NCBI RefSeq assembly: GCF_003286915.1
Contig: NZ_QMFY01000001.1
Coordinates: 1,054,001 to 1,118,000, forward strand
Reading direction: 5' to 3'
DNA from: Pseudochryseolinea flava
GTDB taxonomy: Bacteria > Bacteroidota > Bacteroidia > Cytophagales > Cyclobacteriaceae
DNA length: 64,000 nucleotides
Position numbers and translations under genes: made by a program
The notes under the pieces: model-generated
Databases searched by the model: none
What the model was told of the DNA's origin: nothing
The model's input: only the letters and a program-made list of their open reading frames with translations
Shown: positions 48,463-55,938 of the stretch, piece by piece
Numbering within the stretch: position 1 is the stretch's first letter
Layout: every line of letters begins with the position of its first letter

Positions 48463-48990
48463 TTAATTTTTTAACTGATAGATCTCTTTCAAATTTCGAC
48501 CAAGACCATCATAATCAAGACCATAGCCAACGACAAACTCATTCTCGATCTCAAAGCCTACATATTTTATAGCGACGCCTTTTTCGCGTGCGTGTTGCTT
48601 GCGCAGTAAAGCGACGATTTCAACCGAGCGTGTTCCAAGGCTTTTTAAATCTTCTACAATTTTTTGCAACGTGACACCGGTGTCAATGATGTCTTCAATA
48701 ATGATTATATCCTGGTTGAATAAACTTTCTTCAATTCCAATCATTGACTTGAGCTGACCGGTGGAAGCGGTGCCAGCATAAGACGAGAGTTTAACGAATG
48801 ACACACGACACGAAAGATCAATTTGTTTGATCAAATCACTCGCAAACATAAACGAGCCATTCAAAATCGGAAGAAAGATGGGCGATCTACCTGCATAGTC
48901 TGCATTAATTTGCGCGCCCAAACTCCTGACCTTTCCTTGAATATCCGACTTATTAATGTATTGCTTGAACGTTAAATCTTTGATCTTCAT
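48463..48990 (-). CDS. hpt: Hypoxanthine phosphoribosyltransferase
   Basis: A 175-residue purine salvage enzyme. The PRPP-binding motif IIIEDIIDTGVTL is near residue 95. It makes IMP (and often GMP) from the base and PRPP. Its -7 box lies 21 bases upstream of the ATG, and it leads the hpt-adk-obgE set. Confidence 0.95.
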   Translation of the reverse strand: MKIKDLTFKQYINKSDIQGKVRSLGAQINADYAGRSPIFLPILNGSFMFASDLIKQIDLSCRVSFVKLSSYAGTASTGQLKSMIGIEESLFNQDIIIIEDIIDTGVTLQKIVEDLKSLGTRSVEIVALLRKQHAREKGVAIKYVGFEIENEFVVGYGLDYDGLGRNLKEIYQLKN

Positions 48991-49011
48991 GCATCAACCC
49001 AAAAAGGAGCG

Positions 49012-49019
49012 CAAAGATA
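49012..49019 (-). promoter_or_regulatory. TAnnTTTG -7 box for hpt
   Basis: On the minus strand it reads TATCTTTG, a perfect match, 21 bases before the hpt ATG at 48990. Confidence 0.6.
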
Positions 49020-49080
49020 TAAGAATTCACCATATCCGATGTGACTAAAAAACATGCAATCGATCGTATCGCCTGAATTC

Positions 49081-49662
49081 CTACTTTTGATAACGATAAT
49101 GACCTGTTATGGTGTACTGGAAAAGGCAGTCGGCAAGTACTTGACCTCCGCCAATGTTGTGCACGATAAGCCATCGCTGTAGGTCACTTGATTTTTTATT
49201 TACGACAATGCCGATGTGCGTTATACCACCGCCAAGGTCCCAAGTGACAATATCTCCGGGACTATAATCTCCATTCTGTTTTGAGATTTTTAAAACTTTA
49301 CCGTGGCGACTAAAAAATGTCATCAAGTTGGGCACTCGTCGATGGTCAATGTTTTTGTCTGTTGCCTTTAATCCCCATTTCTTCGGATACACATTGAAGT
49401 GCGCCTTCATGTCTTGATGAACTTCCTTTTGCAAATCAATACCCAGCTTTCGATAGGCGCGTACCACAACATCAGTGCATACGCCTTTGTTCGCAGGAAC
49501 ATCGCCGTTCGGATACGGGATGGAGAAATACGATGGATCGTAAACGACGTCGTCGTCGATTAACGCCAAAGCTTCCGAAGATAACTTTTCAGTAAATGTT
49601 TGCGCATGAACTGAAGTTGAACAGACGATGAAAAAAAATAGCCAGGTAAAACGAAGAGACAT
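49081..49662 (-). CDS. DUF1287 family exported protein (NlpC/P60-like fold)
   Basis: A 193-residue protein with a signal peptide (1-20, ending VHAQ). GVCTDVVVRAYRKLGIDL holds the cysteine that would be the nucleophile in an NlpC/P60-type cysteine hydrolase, and GDIVTWDLGGGITHIGIV supplies the conserved His. DUF1287 proteins have this fold; their activity on peptidoglycan has been suggested but is not established. The gap to hpt (90 bases) has no gene. Confidence 0.88.
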   Translation of the reverse strand: MSLRFTWLFFFIVCSTSVHAQTFTEKLSSEALALIDDDVVYDPSYFSIPYPNGDVPANKGVCTDVVVRAYRKLGIDLQKEVHQDMKAHFNVYPKKWGLKATDKNIDHRRVPNLMTFFSRHGKVLKISKQNGDYSPGDIVTWDLGGGITHIGIVVNKKSSDLQRWLIVHNIGGGQVLADCLFQYTITGHYRYQK

Positions 49663-49676
49663 ATTTAATTTTTTTC

Positions 49677-49711
49677 CTGCTTTCTACTTTCCGCTTTCCG
49701 CTCTCTGCTTA
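49677..49711. repeat. Single A/G-rich repeat arm after the M42 peptidase gene
   Basis: The minus strand carries AGCAGAGAGCGGAAAGC followed by GGAAAGTAGAAAGCAGG, the same words as the 41.6-kb repeat. It ends directly on the M42 stop codon (49709-49711). No opposite arm is seen within the gap. Confidence 0.55.
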
Positions 49712-50626
49712 CAAGTCTTTCATTAGCCATTGGTAAAGCTCGATCATTGCATCGATATCATCTTTATGGACTTTTTCGTGTGGTGTGTGCGCATATTGTT
49801 CAGGTGCCCCCACGAAACACCAATCGAAAGGATAAGGAGAAGTTTGTAATTCACGTCCATCGCTAGACCCCATACCTTCTACTTCCAATTGAAAACGTAC
49901 TTTTCTCTTTTTTGCAATGGCGATGATCTTATTAACGAAACTGCGGCGTGGTATATTTCGATCTCGCATGGAGATTGCAACACCTTTGCCATGTTCGACA
50001 CCATCGGAGACCCAGGTTATGTCGGAAATAAGTGCTTGACGAACTTTCCAGTTTTCGTAAATAAATTTTGCCAGGTAAGGTACGGCGCCTCCGCCATGTT
50101 CTTCCCAGCAACTAAAAACGATAACACCGTCCTTCAACGTCTCGGCTACCCGAAGCGCATTGTAGATGCCAAGACGATCGTCTAGATATGCAGATTCAAT
50201 AAATTGCTTGCCGTTTCGGAAGTTAACTTTATAGGTGAGTTCCGTTCCGCGGTCAATCGTCCTGCCAAACTTGTAGAACGCATGGTTGTCGCGATCAAAG
50301 TCTAATGTGCACTCGATAAGACCTTTGCTATCATGACCGACGAGTATTGTACCTACTTCCGGGTCGGGGCTGCCGATGGGAAGTAATTGATTTTGATATC
50401 GGACCGTAAACCCGATGCTATCCATGTGTGCGAAAATGGCGGTACGCGGCTTGCCGAATTTTAGAATGATACAATCTTGGAACTCATCGCCGTGAAAAAT
50501 TTCTGGGGCATTTTTCCATTTCTTTTTTTCTTTTTGGATATAACGCAATAAGAAATCTTTCATTGGTCCTTCATTACCTGAGGGTGCGTGGACTTCACAA
50601 AGTTGCTTTAACAGTTTCATGCTCAT
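49709..50626 (-). CDS. M42-type glutamyl aminopeptidase-like peptidase
   Basis: A 305-residue dinuclear-zinc peptidase. Ligand motifs are seen in AHMDSIGFTV (His), LDDRLGIYNA (Asp), SCWEEHGGG (catalytic Glu), SDGVEHG, and the late HTPHEKVHKDD (His). Known members cleave N-terminal residues from peptides and form tetrahedral particles. It is somewhat shorter than the typical 350 residues. It is minus-strand and divergent from upp. Confidence 0.85.
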   Translation of the reverse strand: MSMKLLKQLCEVHAPSGNEGPMKDFLLRYIQKEKKKWKNAPEIFHGDEFQDCIILKFGKPRTAIFAHMDSIGFTVRYQNQLLPIGSPDPEVGTILVGHDSKGLIECTLDFDRDNHAFYKFGRTIDRGTELTYKVNFRNGKQFIESAYLDDRLGIYNALRVAETLKDGVIVFSCWEEHGGGAVPYLAKFIYENWKVRQALISDITWVSDGVEHGKGVAISMRDRNIPRRSFVNKIIAIAKKRKVRFQLEVEGMGSSDGRELQTSPYPFDWCFVGAPEQYAHTPHEKVHKDDIDAMIELYQWLMKDL

Positions 50627-50635
50627 GGGCCATGT

Positions 50636-50643
50636 TATTTTTG
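50636..50643 (+). promoter_or_regulatory. TAnnTTTG -7 box upstream of upp
   Basis: The plus strand reads TATTTTTG, a perfect match, 60 bases before the upp ATG at 50703. Confidence 0.5.
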
Positions 50644-50702
50644 TAAATGATTGCGTTCTAACCGCAACTTTATTTTAAATTTTCAAGAGAAAAAAATAAG
50701 CT

Positions 50703-51347
50703 ATGGTTTTTAATCTGAGTGAGCAGAATTCGATTGCTAATCAATTCCTGATGGAACTTCGTGACAAGGCGTTACAACAGGACAGGCTAAGATTTCGCAA
50801 GAACCTTGAACGTCTTGGCGAGATTATGTCGTTTGAAATTTCAAAACGGCTTACCTACACAACTAAAGTCATCGATACGCCGCTGGATAAATGTCGTGTG
50901 AACGTGATGAAGGAACAGCCTGTTCTCATTACGATCCTTCGGGCCGGGCTACCGTTCTTTCAGGGATTCATCAATTTTTTCGACCGTGCCGATGCCGGTT
51001 TTATTGGCGCCTATCGAAGAGAAACTTTGGACACGGTGCAGATTAAATTCGACTACATTACGTCTCCCATCACATCAGGGCGGGAAGTAATCCTGATCGA
51101 TCCTATGTTAGCAACCGGTAAATCATTGCTTGACTCCGTGAATCAAATTATGAAGCGCGGGAAGCCAGCAAATATTCACATTGCTTCACTCGTGGCAGCA
51201 CCTGAGGGAATAAAATTTTTAGCAGAGCAAATGCCAATGTCTTACTCATTATGGACATACGCTATCGATGAGAAGCTTAATGCACAATCCTATATTGTTC
51301 CCGGGCTTGGCGATGCCGGTGACCTAAGTTTTGGTGCCAAACTATAA
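50703..51347 (+). CDS. upp: Uracil phosphoribosyltransferase
   Basis: A 214-residue pyrimidine salvage enzyme. The PRPP motif LIDPMLATGKSLLDSV is near residue 130 and the uracil-binding IVPGLGDAGDLSFG at the C-terminus, both diagnostic. It makes UMP from uracil and PRPP. A small membrane protein gene follows 56 bases downstream in the same direction. Confidence 0.97.
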   Translation: MVFNLSEQNSIANQFLMELRDKALQQDRLRFRKNLERLGEIMSFEISKRLTYTTKVIDTPLDKCRVNVMKEQPVLITILRAGLPFFQGFINFFDRADAGFIGAYRRETLDTVQIKFDYITSPITSGREVILIDPMLATGKSLLDSVNQIMKRGKPANIHIASLVAAPEGIKFLAEQMPMSYSLWTYAIDEKLNAQSYIVPGLGDAGDLSFGAKL

Positions 51348-51402
51348 TCTCGAATCAGCGTTATGATCATTAAATCGTTTCTGAACGAATAACTTTTGTT
51401 GC

Positions 51403-51897
51403 ATGTGGGATGAACTCTTAAAAGCGATTCCAATATTTTTCTTCACAATGATCAAATTCATTTTTGGTCCATTGGGCGGTTACATTGCTGGATTGAATTT
51501 ATTGACTACGGTTTTGACTTCTGTGGCTGGCATGATGGGTGCGGTAGTGTTGTTCACGTATTTCGGTGAATTCTTAAGGAATAAAATCCTTGCTCGTGTG
51601 GTTACGAAGACCAAGAACTTTTCGGAACGTCGTAGAAATTTCGTGAAATTTTGGAGGCGTTATGGATTAGTAGGCGTCGCTGCGTTAACGCCAATTTTAC
51701 TAACGCCAATTGGAGGAACTATACTGGCTGTAAGTTTTGGTGCTCCCAAAAACAGGATCATCTTTTTTATGTTTGTGAGCGCAGCGCTGTGGTCGCTGGT
51801 TTTTAGTGCGGCGATATACCTGGCCGGAGATCAACTCATTGCAATTTTAACACAATACTTTACACTCCCAGAAGGACTCGACAGGCGTGGGCTATAA
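51403..51897 (+). CDS. Small multi-helix membrane protein (COG2426-like)
   Basis: A 164-residue protein with about four helices (residues 8-30, 33-52, 91-112, 125-150). The block RRYGLVGVAALTPILLTPIGG with its Pro-Thr-Pro and glycines resembles the small multidrug-export/DedA-like superfamily. The start at ATG 51403 precedes the first helix. The function is unknown. Confidence 0.78.
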   Translation: MWDELLKAIPIFFFTMIKFIFGPLGGYIAGLNLLTTVLTSVAGMMGAVVLFTYFGEFLRNKILARVVTKTKNFSERRRNFVKFWRRYGLVGVAALTPILLTPIGGTILAVSFGAPKNRIIFFMFVSAALWSLVFSAAIYLAGDQLIAILTQYFTLPEGLDRRGL

Positions 51898-51910
51898 AAA
51901 CGCTAATCTG

Positions 51911-52975
51911 TTATCCGGCAATTAACGATAACACTTTTTGTGAAACGATTTGTGGCGTGATGCGATTGAGGCATGGAAAATCTCCGATGTAGCACGTTTC
52001 TTTTCCATAAACAGAACATGGTCTACAGGGTAGTTCTTCTCTGGGAATTTGCAGCACGTTTTGTTGTGAACTTCCAAACGGACCGAATCCAACATCGGGA
52101 TGTGTGCCGCCCCAGATTGAAAGCAAAGGCACATTACTCAACGCCGCCATATGCATATTGGACGAGTCAACGCAGATCATCAGATCCAAATGCTGCATGA
52201 GCGCAATCTCTTGGCGCAGTTTGAGCTGGCCCGCGATTACTTCGCAATGTTCAGGAAATTGTTGTCGCAGCGATTCAAAGAATTTTATTTCTTTGTCGCC
52301 ACCACCAAATAAAAAGAATTTAACAGGTCCACCTTTGATCACTTCAGTGATAAGTTGTGGATAATTTTCTAACGGCCAGATTTTTGTTTTATGTGCGGCG
52401 AATGGAGCAACGCCAATCCATTTTCTGTTCTCTGCAGATTTTTTATAGCCGAACCATCCTGACGCATTTTGAATGGACTCGCTCAATGCGAGGTACGGCG
52501 GTGAAGTAATGTCAAAGTTATATCCTGCCTTTTCAAAGGCTTGGCGATAACGTTCGACAGTATGCGTTAGTGGTGCTGTGATCTTGTTCTCTTTCCTGGT
52601 AAAAGCTTTCTTTTCACTTCTCCCTTTTTCGAAAGTAACGACGCGCGACCCGAAGATTTTGAATAAACTTCGAAGCATGATTGTACGCACATGATCGTGC
52701 ATGTCTAACACCACATCATAGGGTCCTTTTCGAAGTAATTTACCGAAGAGGTCACGCAAACCCAGTATGCCTGTGTAAGTATAATCTACGTCGGCGGGAA
52801 AAACATTGACACGCTCAAGGTCAAAAAAAAGCGGTCCGAATTTAGGACGGGTTACAACGGTGACTTCCACATTCGGGTATGCAGCGGTAAGCGATTTTAC
52901 TACGGGCACCAACAGCGCCACATCGCCCATCGCGGAGAACCGAAGGATAAGTATTTTCTTCTTCAAAACGGTCAC
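51911..52975 (-). CDS. Glycosyltransferase family 9 (ADP-heptose:LPS heptosyltransferase-like)
   Basis: A 354-residue GT-B enzyme. The opening KILILRFSAMGDVALLVPV is the GT9 start, and the sugar-nucleotide domain shows PFAAHKTKIWPLENY, FLFGGGDKE and CVDSSNMHMAALSNVPLLSIWGGTHP. It adds a heptose-like sugar to LPS or lipooligosaccharide core. Its start overlaps the DUF4254 gene by 4 bases, so the two are translated together. Confidence 0.93.
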   Translation of the reverse strand: MTVLKKKILILRFSAMGDVALLVPVVKSLTAAYPNVEVTVVTRPKFGPLFFDLERVNVFPADVDYTYTGILGLRDLFGKLLRKGPYDVVLDMHDHVRTIMLRSLFKIFGSRVVTFEKGRSEKKAFTRKENKITAPLTHTVERYRQAFEKAGYNFDITSPPYLALSESIQNASGWFGYKKSAENRKWIGVAPFAAHKTKIWPLENYPQLITEVIKGGPVKFFLFGGGDKEIKFFESLRQQFPEHCEVIAGQLKLRQEIALMQHLDLMICVDSSNMHMAALSNVPLLSIWGGTHPDVGFGPFGSSQQNVLQIPREELPCRPCSVYGKETCYIGDFPCLNRITPQIVSQKVLSLIAG

Positions 52976-53580
52976 TTCTTTTGATTATACAACATCGGGT
53001 TTAGAGAAGCATCGTTATACATCTTCATCTGACGATAAACTTTGAATCTTCTCTCGCCGTTACGAATGTCTTCCATCAACTCATCAAAAGCAAACTTCAT
53101 GTCCTCACGTTGCTCAAGCAACACCGCTAGCTTTAATTGACACTTTTCCAAGTGATCGTCGCTGGCATCTTTTCGTTGGGTTTGCTCCTTCATGTGATAA
53201 ATTTTCAACATGAGGATGCTCATTCGATCCATCAACCAAGCTGGTGTTTCCGAGTTTATTCGCGTGCCCGGTTTAGGGACAACGTTTTTAAATTGCTCTA
53301 GAAAATAATCGTCGAGTTGTTCCACTTTATCGGTGCGATCTTGATTGGATTTGTCAATTCGACGTTTGATCAAAATTCCTTCTGCTGGATCTATGTTTGG
53401 TAATCGGATAATATCCTCTAAATGCCATTGCACGGTGTCGATCCAATTTTTTAGATAGAGCAGCGCTTCAAAACTTCCGGCAGGATATGGATTGTTGATT
53501 GGTGTGTCGACGTTATCGGTGAGGTGATAGTCGTCAATACTTTTTTGAAAGACTGAATAACAGGCGTTGGCTGAAAGCAT
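52972..53580 (-). CDS. DUF4254 domain protein
   Basis: A 202-residue, largely helical, charged protein with the family block WHLEDIIRLPNIDPAEG followed by IKRRIDKSNQDRTDKVEQLDD. Homologues are commonly coupled to GT9 genes as here (4-base overlap), suggesting a helper role in LPS sugar transfer; no activity is known. Confidence 0.9.
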   Translation of the reverse strand: MLSANACYSVFQKSIDDYHLTDNVDTPINNPYPAGSFEALLYLKNWIDTVQWHLEDIIRLPNIDPAEGILIKRRIDKSNQDRTDKVEQLDDYFLEQFKNVVPKPGTRINSETPAWLMDRMSILMLKIYHMKEQTQRKDASDDHLEKCQLKLAVLLEQREDMKFAFDELMEDIRNGERRFKVYRQMKMYNDASLNPMLYNQKK

Positions 53581-53665
53581 ACTGTATATTTAAGACGCAA
53601 TTTAGTTATTTTGACAGCACTTGATCACCTTGTCTGGTGGTTCGGTCATAAAATTATTCACGCAA

Positions 53666-54259
53666 ATGTCATCACACCATTTTGTCAAAGAAGGACAAGA
53701 ACCCGCGCTGTTTATTGTAAACGCACTGTCGTATCATGCCGCCGAGCCATTGCTGGAATGGGCACCGTTGGTTGTTGTGTCGGAGGGGGCTTTAGAAGAT
53801 GTATTGATATGGGGGATAAAAATCGATGCGGTGATCACGAACCATGATCACGACACTTTAGCAGATAAAATCGCGCATCAACATCCGATCGCGATCATTC
53901 CGTATGGGATGCAGGAAGATTTTATCAAAGTAGGCATTGATTTTCTTCGCACGCGCGAGAGTACAGCTGTGAATGTTATGGCCGACGTATCGATCGCAGA
54001 TTTCTCAACAGCTCATCAAGATTTAAACTTCCAATGTTCGTTGTTAAACAAGGAGGCTAAGTGGTCGCTGATTCGCAATCGGCATTTTGAAAAATGGATG
54101 GAAGGAGACGCGACGCTGATGCTCCATTGCGGGGGTCCCGGGGCGATAACGGTTGAAGGTGCTTTGCGAGTGTCTAATGCTCAGGTCATTGTAAAACCTC
54201 ATGAAGGGTTAGTAAAAGTTAGGAGCGACCAAGATTTCTGGGTGGGAGAAGCTTATTAA
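53666..54259 (+). CDS. Thiamine-pyrophosphokinase-like protein with altered active site
   Basis: A 197-residue protein starting MSSHHFVKEGQEPALFIVN; an ATG 45 bases earlier is possible but less plausible. The SEGALEDVLIWGIKIDAVI segment aligns with the DGA...L..GI.PD.I region of thiamine pyrophosphokinase. There the canonical GDxDS is replaced by NHDHD, and the DG of the first motif by EG. The C-terminal half includes HCGGPGAITVEGALR. The fold call is by pattern; TPP synthesis is doubtful. Confidence 0.68.
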   Translation: MSSHHFVKEGQEPALFIVNALSYHAAEPLLEWAPLVVVSEGALEDVLIWGIKIDAVITNHDHDTLADKIAHQHPIAIIPYGMQEDFIKVGIDFLRTRESTAVNVMADVSIADFSTAHQDLNFQCSLLNKEAKWSLIRNRHFEKWMEGDATLMLHCGGPGAITVEGALRVSNAQVIVKPHEGLVKVRSDQDFWVGEAY

Positions 54260-54354
54260 TTATTTTTTTCAGGAATAGGGGTAAAGATTTTTTCAATTGT
54301 CATAACCTCAACGCCCTAAAACCGTAAATTTCGCTGTTAAATCAACCCAAAGCA

Positions 54355-54930
54355 GTGGAATTAACGGACCAGCAATACCTCTCAGCGCTAAAAACGGGCG
54401 ATATAACTGCTTTTGAAATGCTGTTCCGGAATTACTATCAGCCGCTCTGCAACTATGCATATACCTTCGTGCAAGATCGCGACGAAGCAGAAGAGATCGT
54501 TCAAGCCACGTTCATGTCGGTTTGGGAGAAGCGTGATGCACTAGAAATACGAACTGCAGTACGTCCCTATTTGTATGCGATGGTTCGCAACGCATGCTTA
54601 AATGTGATCAAGCATGAAAAGATTAAACAGGTGCATGCAGCAGGTGAAATAGCATTTGCGGAACGAAGTGTTGAATCGGTTACACGAACGGTGATGGCCG
54701 CTGAACTCGAGGACAAAATTCAAGAGGCGCTGTTGAAACTTCCCGAGCAATGTAGACTGGTATTTAAGCTTAGTCGATTTGAGGAGTTGAAATACGCTGA
54801 GATTGCAGAACAACTGAATATATCGATTAAAACAGTCGAAAATCAAATGGGCAAGGCGTTGAAAATCATGCGTGATCAGCTCAGCGAGTATCTACCAATG
54901 TTGATTATCCTGATGAATGGATTTATTTAA
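54355..54930 (+). CDS. ECF-type sigma factor (FecI-like)
   Basis: A 191-residue sigma-70 family member. Region 2 (about 20-90, YQPLCNYAYTFVQDRDEAEEIVQATFMSVWEKRD) and region 4 (about 125-180, LPEQCRLVFKLSRFEELKYAEIAEQLNISIKTVENQMGKALK) are present; region 3 is missing, as in ECF factors. The start is a GTG at 54355. The next gene is its anti-sigma partner, with 9 bases between. Confidence 0.95.
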   Translation: MELTDQQYLSALKTGDITAFEMLFRNYYQPLCNYAYTFVQDRDEAEEIVQATFMSVWEKRDALEIRTAVRPYLYAMVRNACLNVIKHEKIKQVHAAGEIAFAERSVESVTRTVMAAELEDKIQEALLKLPEQCRLVFKLSRFEELKYAEIAEQLNISIKTVENQMGKALKIMRDQLSEYLPMLIILMNGFI

Positions 54931-54939
54931 AAAAAGAAA

Positions 54940-55938
54940 TTGAACAACCTACCGACACATATTGATGAACTGATTAGCAAGTATCTTGCCGGTGAAGCTT
55001 CGCCTGAAGAAGCCACACAGGTTAATACTTGGGCCGCTGCAGATGATAGCAACAAGAAATATCTACAGCAACTTGAATTCATTTTCAAGAAAACGCCAGC
55101 GATTCAAAAGTGGCAAGACTTTGACACCGATGCGGCATGGTCTAAAATGCGCAGCAAGTTGAAGGAGGGTTCGACGAAGACTGTCGAACTTCATCCTAGA
55201 AGATCGTTCCATTATTTACAGATTGCAGCAAGCATCGTGATTGTATTAGGCATTGGATTCGGTATCTATCAGATGATGGACATAAATAAACCGGCCAATG
55301 TTGTAGCAGTGTCGTCCACCAAAGAAACGAAGAGCGATACACTCCCGGATGGAAGCAATGTGTTCCTCAATAAATTGACCGAGCTCGATTATGCATTTGA
55401 TAAGAAAGATAAAACGCACCGTATAAAGCTTCGCGGCGAAGCGTATTTTCATGTAAAGCACGAGGACGATAAGAAATTTTTAGTGGAGGCTGAGGGAATC
55501 TTTATCAAAGATATTGGTACTTCGTTCAATGTAAAGGCTTATCCAAATACCAATACCATTGAAGTGGTTGTTGAAGAAGGAGAAGTTCAATTTTATTCGA
55601 AAGATAACCCAGGTGTCTATCTGCAAGCCGGTGGGCGCGGTGTCTACAACAAGAAAGATAAAACGTTTACGGTGGAACCACCACAAGCAAACGTACTCGC
55701 TTATAAAACGAAATTTTTCAGCTTTAGCGATGCAAGGTTAGGCGATGTTGTTGAAGCGCTTAACAATGTGTACGAAAAGAAACTTTCAATAGGGTCTCAG
55801 CTAGAGAATTGCTTGCTCACCGTTTCGTTTAACAACGAGGATCTAAACGAAATCGCTAATATTATTGGTGAGACGCTTAATCTTAAGGTGACCGTTACCC
55901 GCGATGGATTCTTACTCGATGGAGATGGTTGTGAGTAA
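54940..55938 (+). CDS. FecR-type anti-sigma factor with C-terminal DUF4974 domain
   Basis: A 332-residue inner-membrane protein. An N-terminal cytoplasmic part (about 1-85) ends before a helix at about 90-108 (LQIAASIVIVLGIGFGIYQ). The periplasmic FecR domain (about 125-235, LPDGSNVFLNKLTELDYAFD) is followed by a DUF4974 domain (about 250-325, FFSFSDARLGDVVEALNN), related to the STN fold. It should hold the sigma factor until a signal arrives from the outer membrane. The start is a TTG at 54940. The next gene overlaps it by up to 35 bases. Confidence 0.93.
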   Translation: MNNLPTHIDELISKYLAGEASPEEATQVNTWAAADDSNKKYLQQLEFIFKKTPAIQKWQDFDTDAAWSKMRSKLKEGSTKTVELHPRRSFHYLQIAASIVIVLGIGFGIYQMMDINKPANVVAVSSTKETKSDTLPDGSNVFLNKLTELDYAFDKKDKTHRIKLRGEAYFHVKHEDDKKFLVEAEGIFIKDIGTSFNVKAYPNTNTIEVVVEEGEVQFYSKDNPGVYLQAGGRGVYNKKDKTFTVEPPQANVLAYKTKFFSFSDARLGDVVEALNNVYEKKLSIGSQLENCLLTVSFNNEDLNEIANIIGETLNLKVTVTRDGFLLDGDGCE

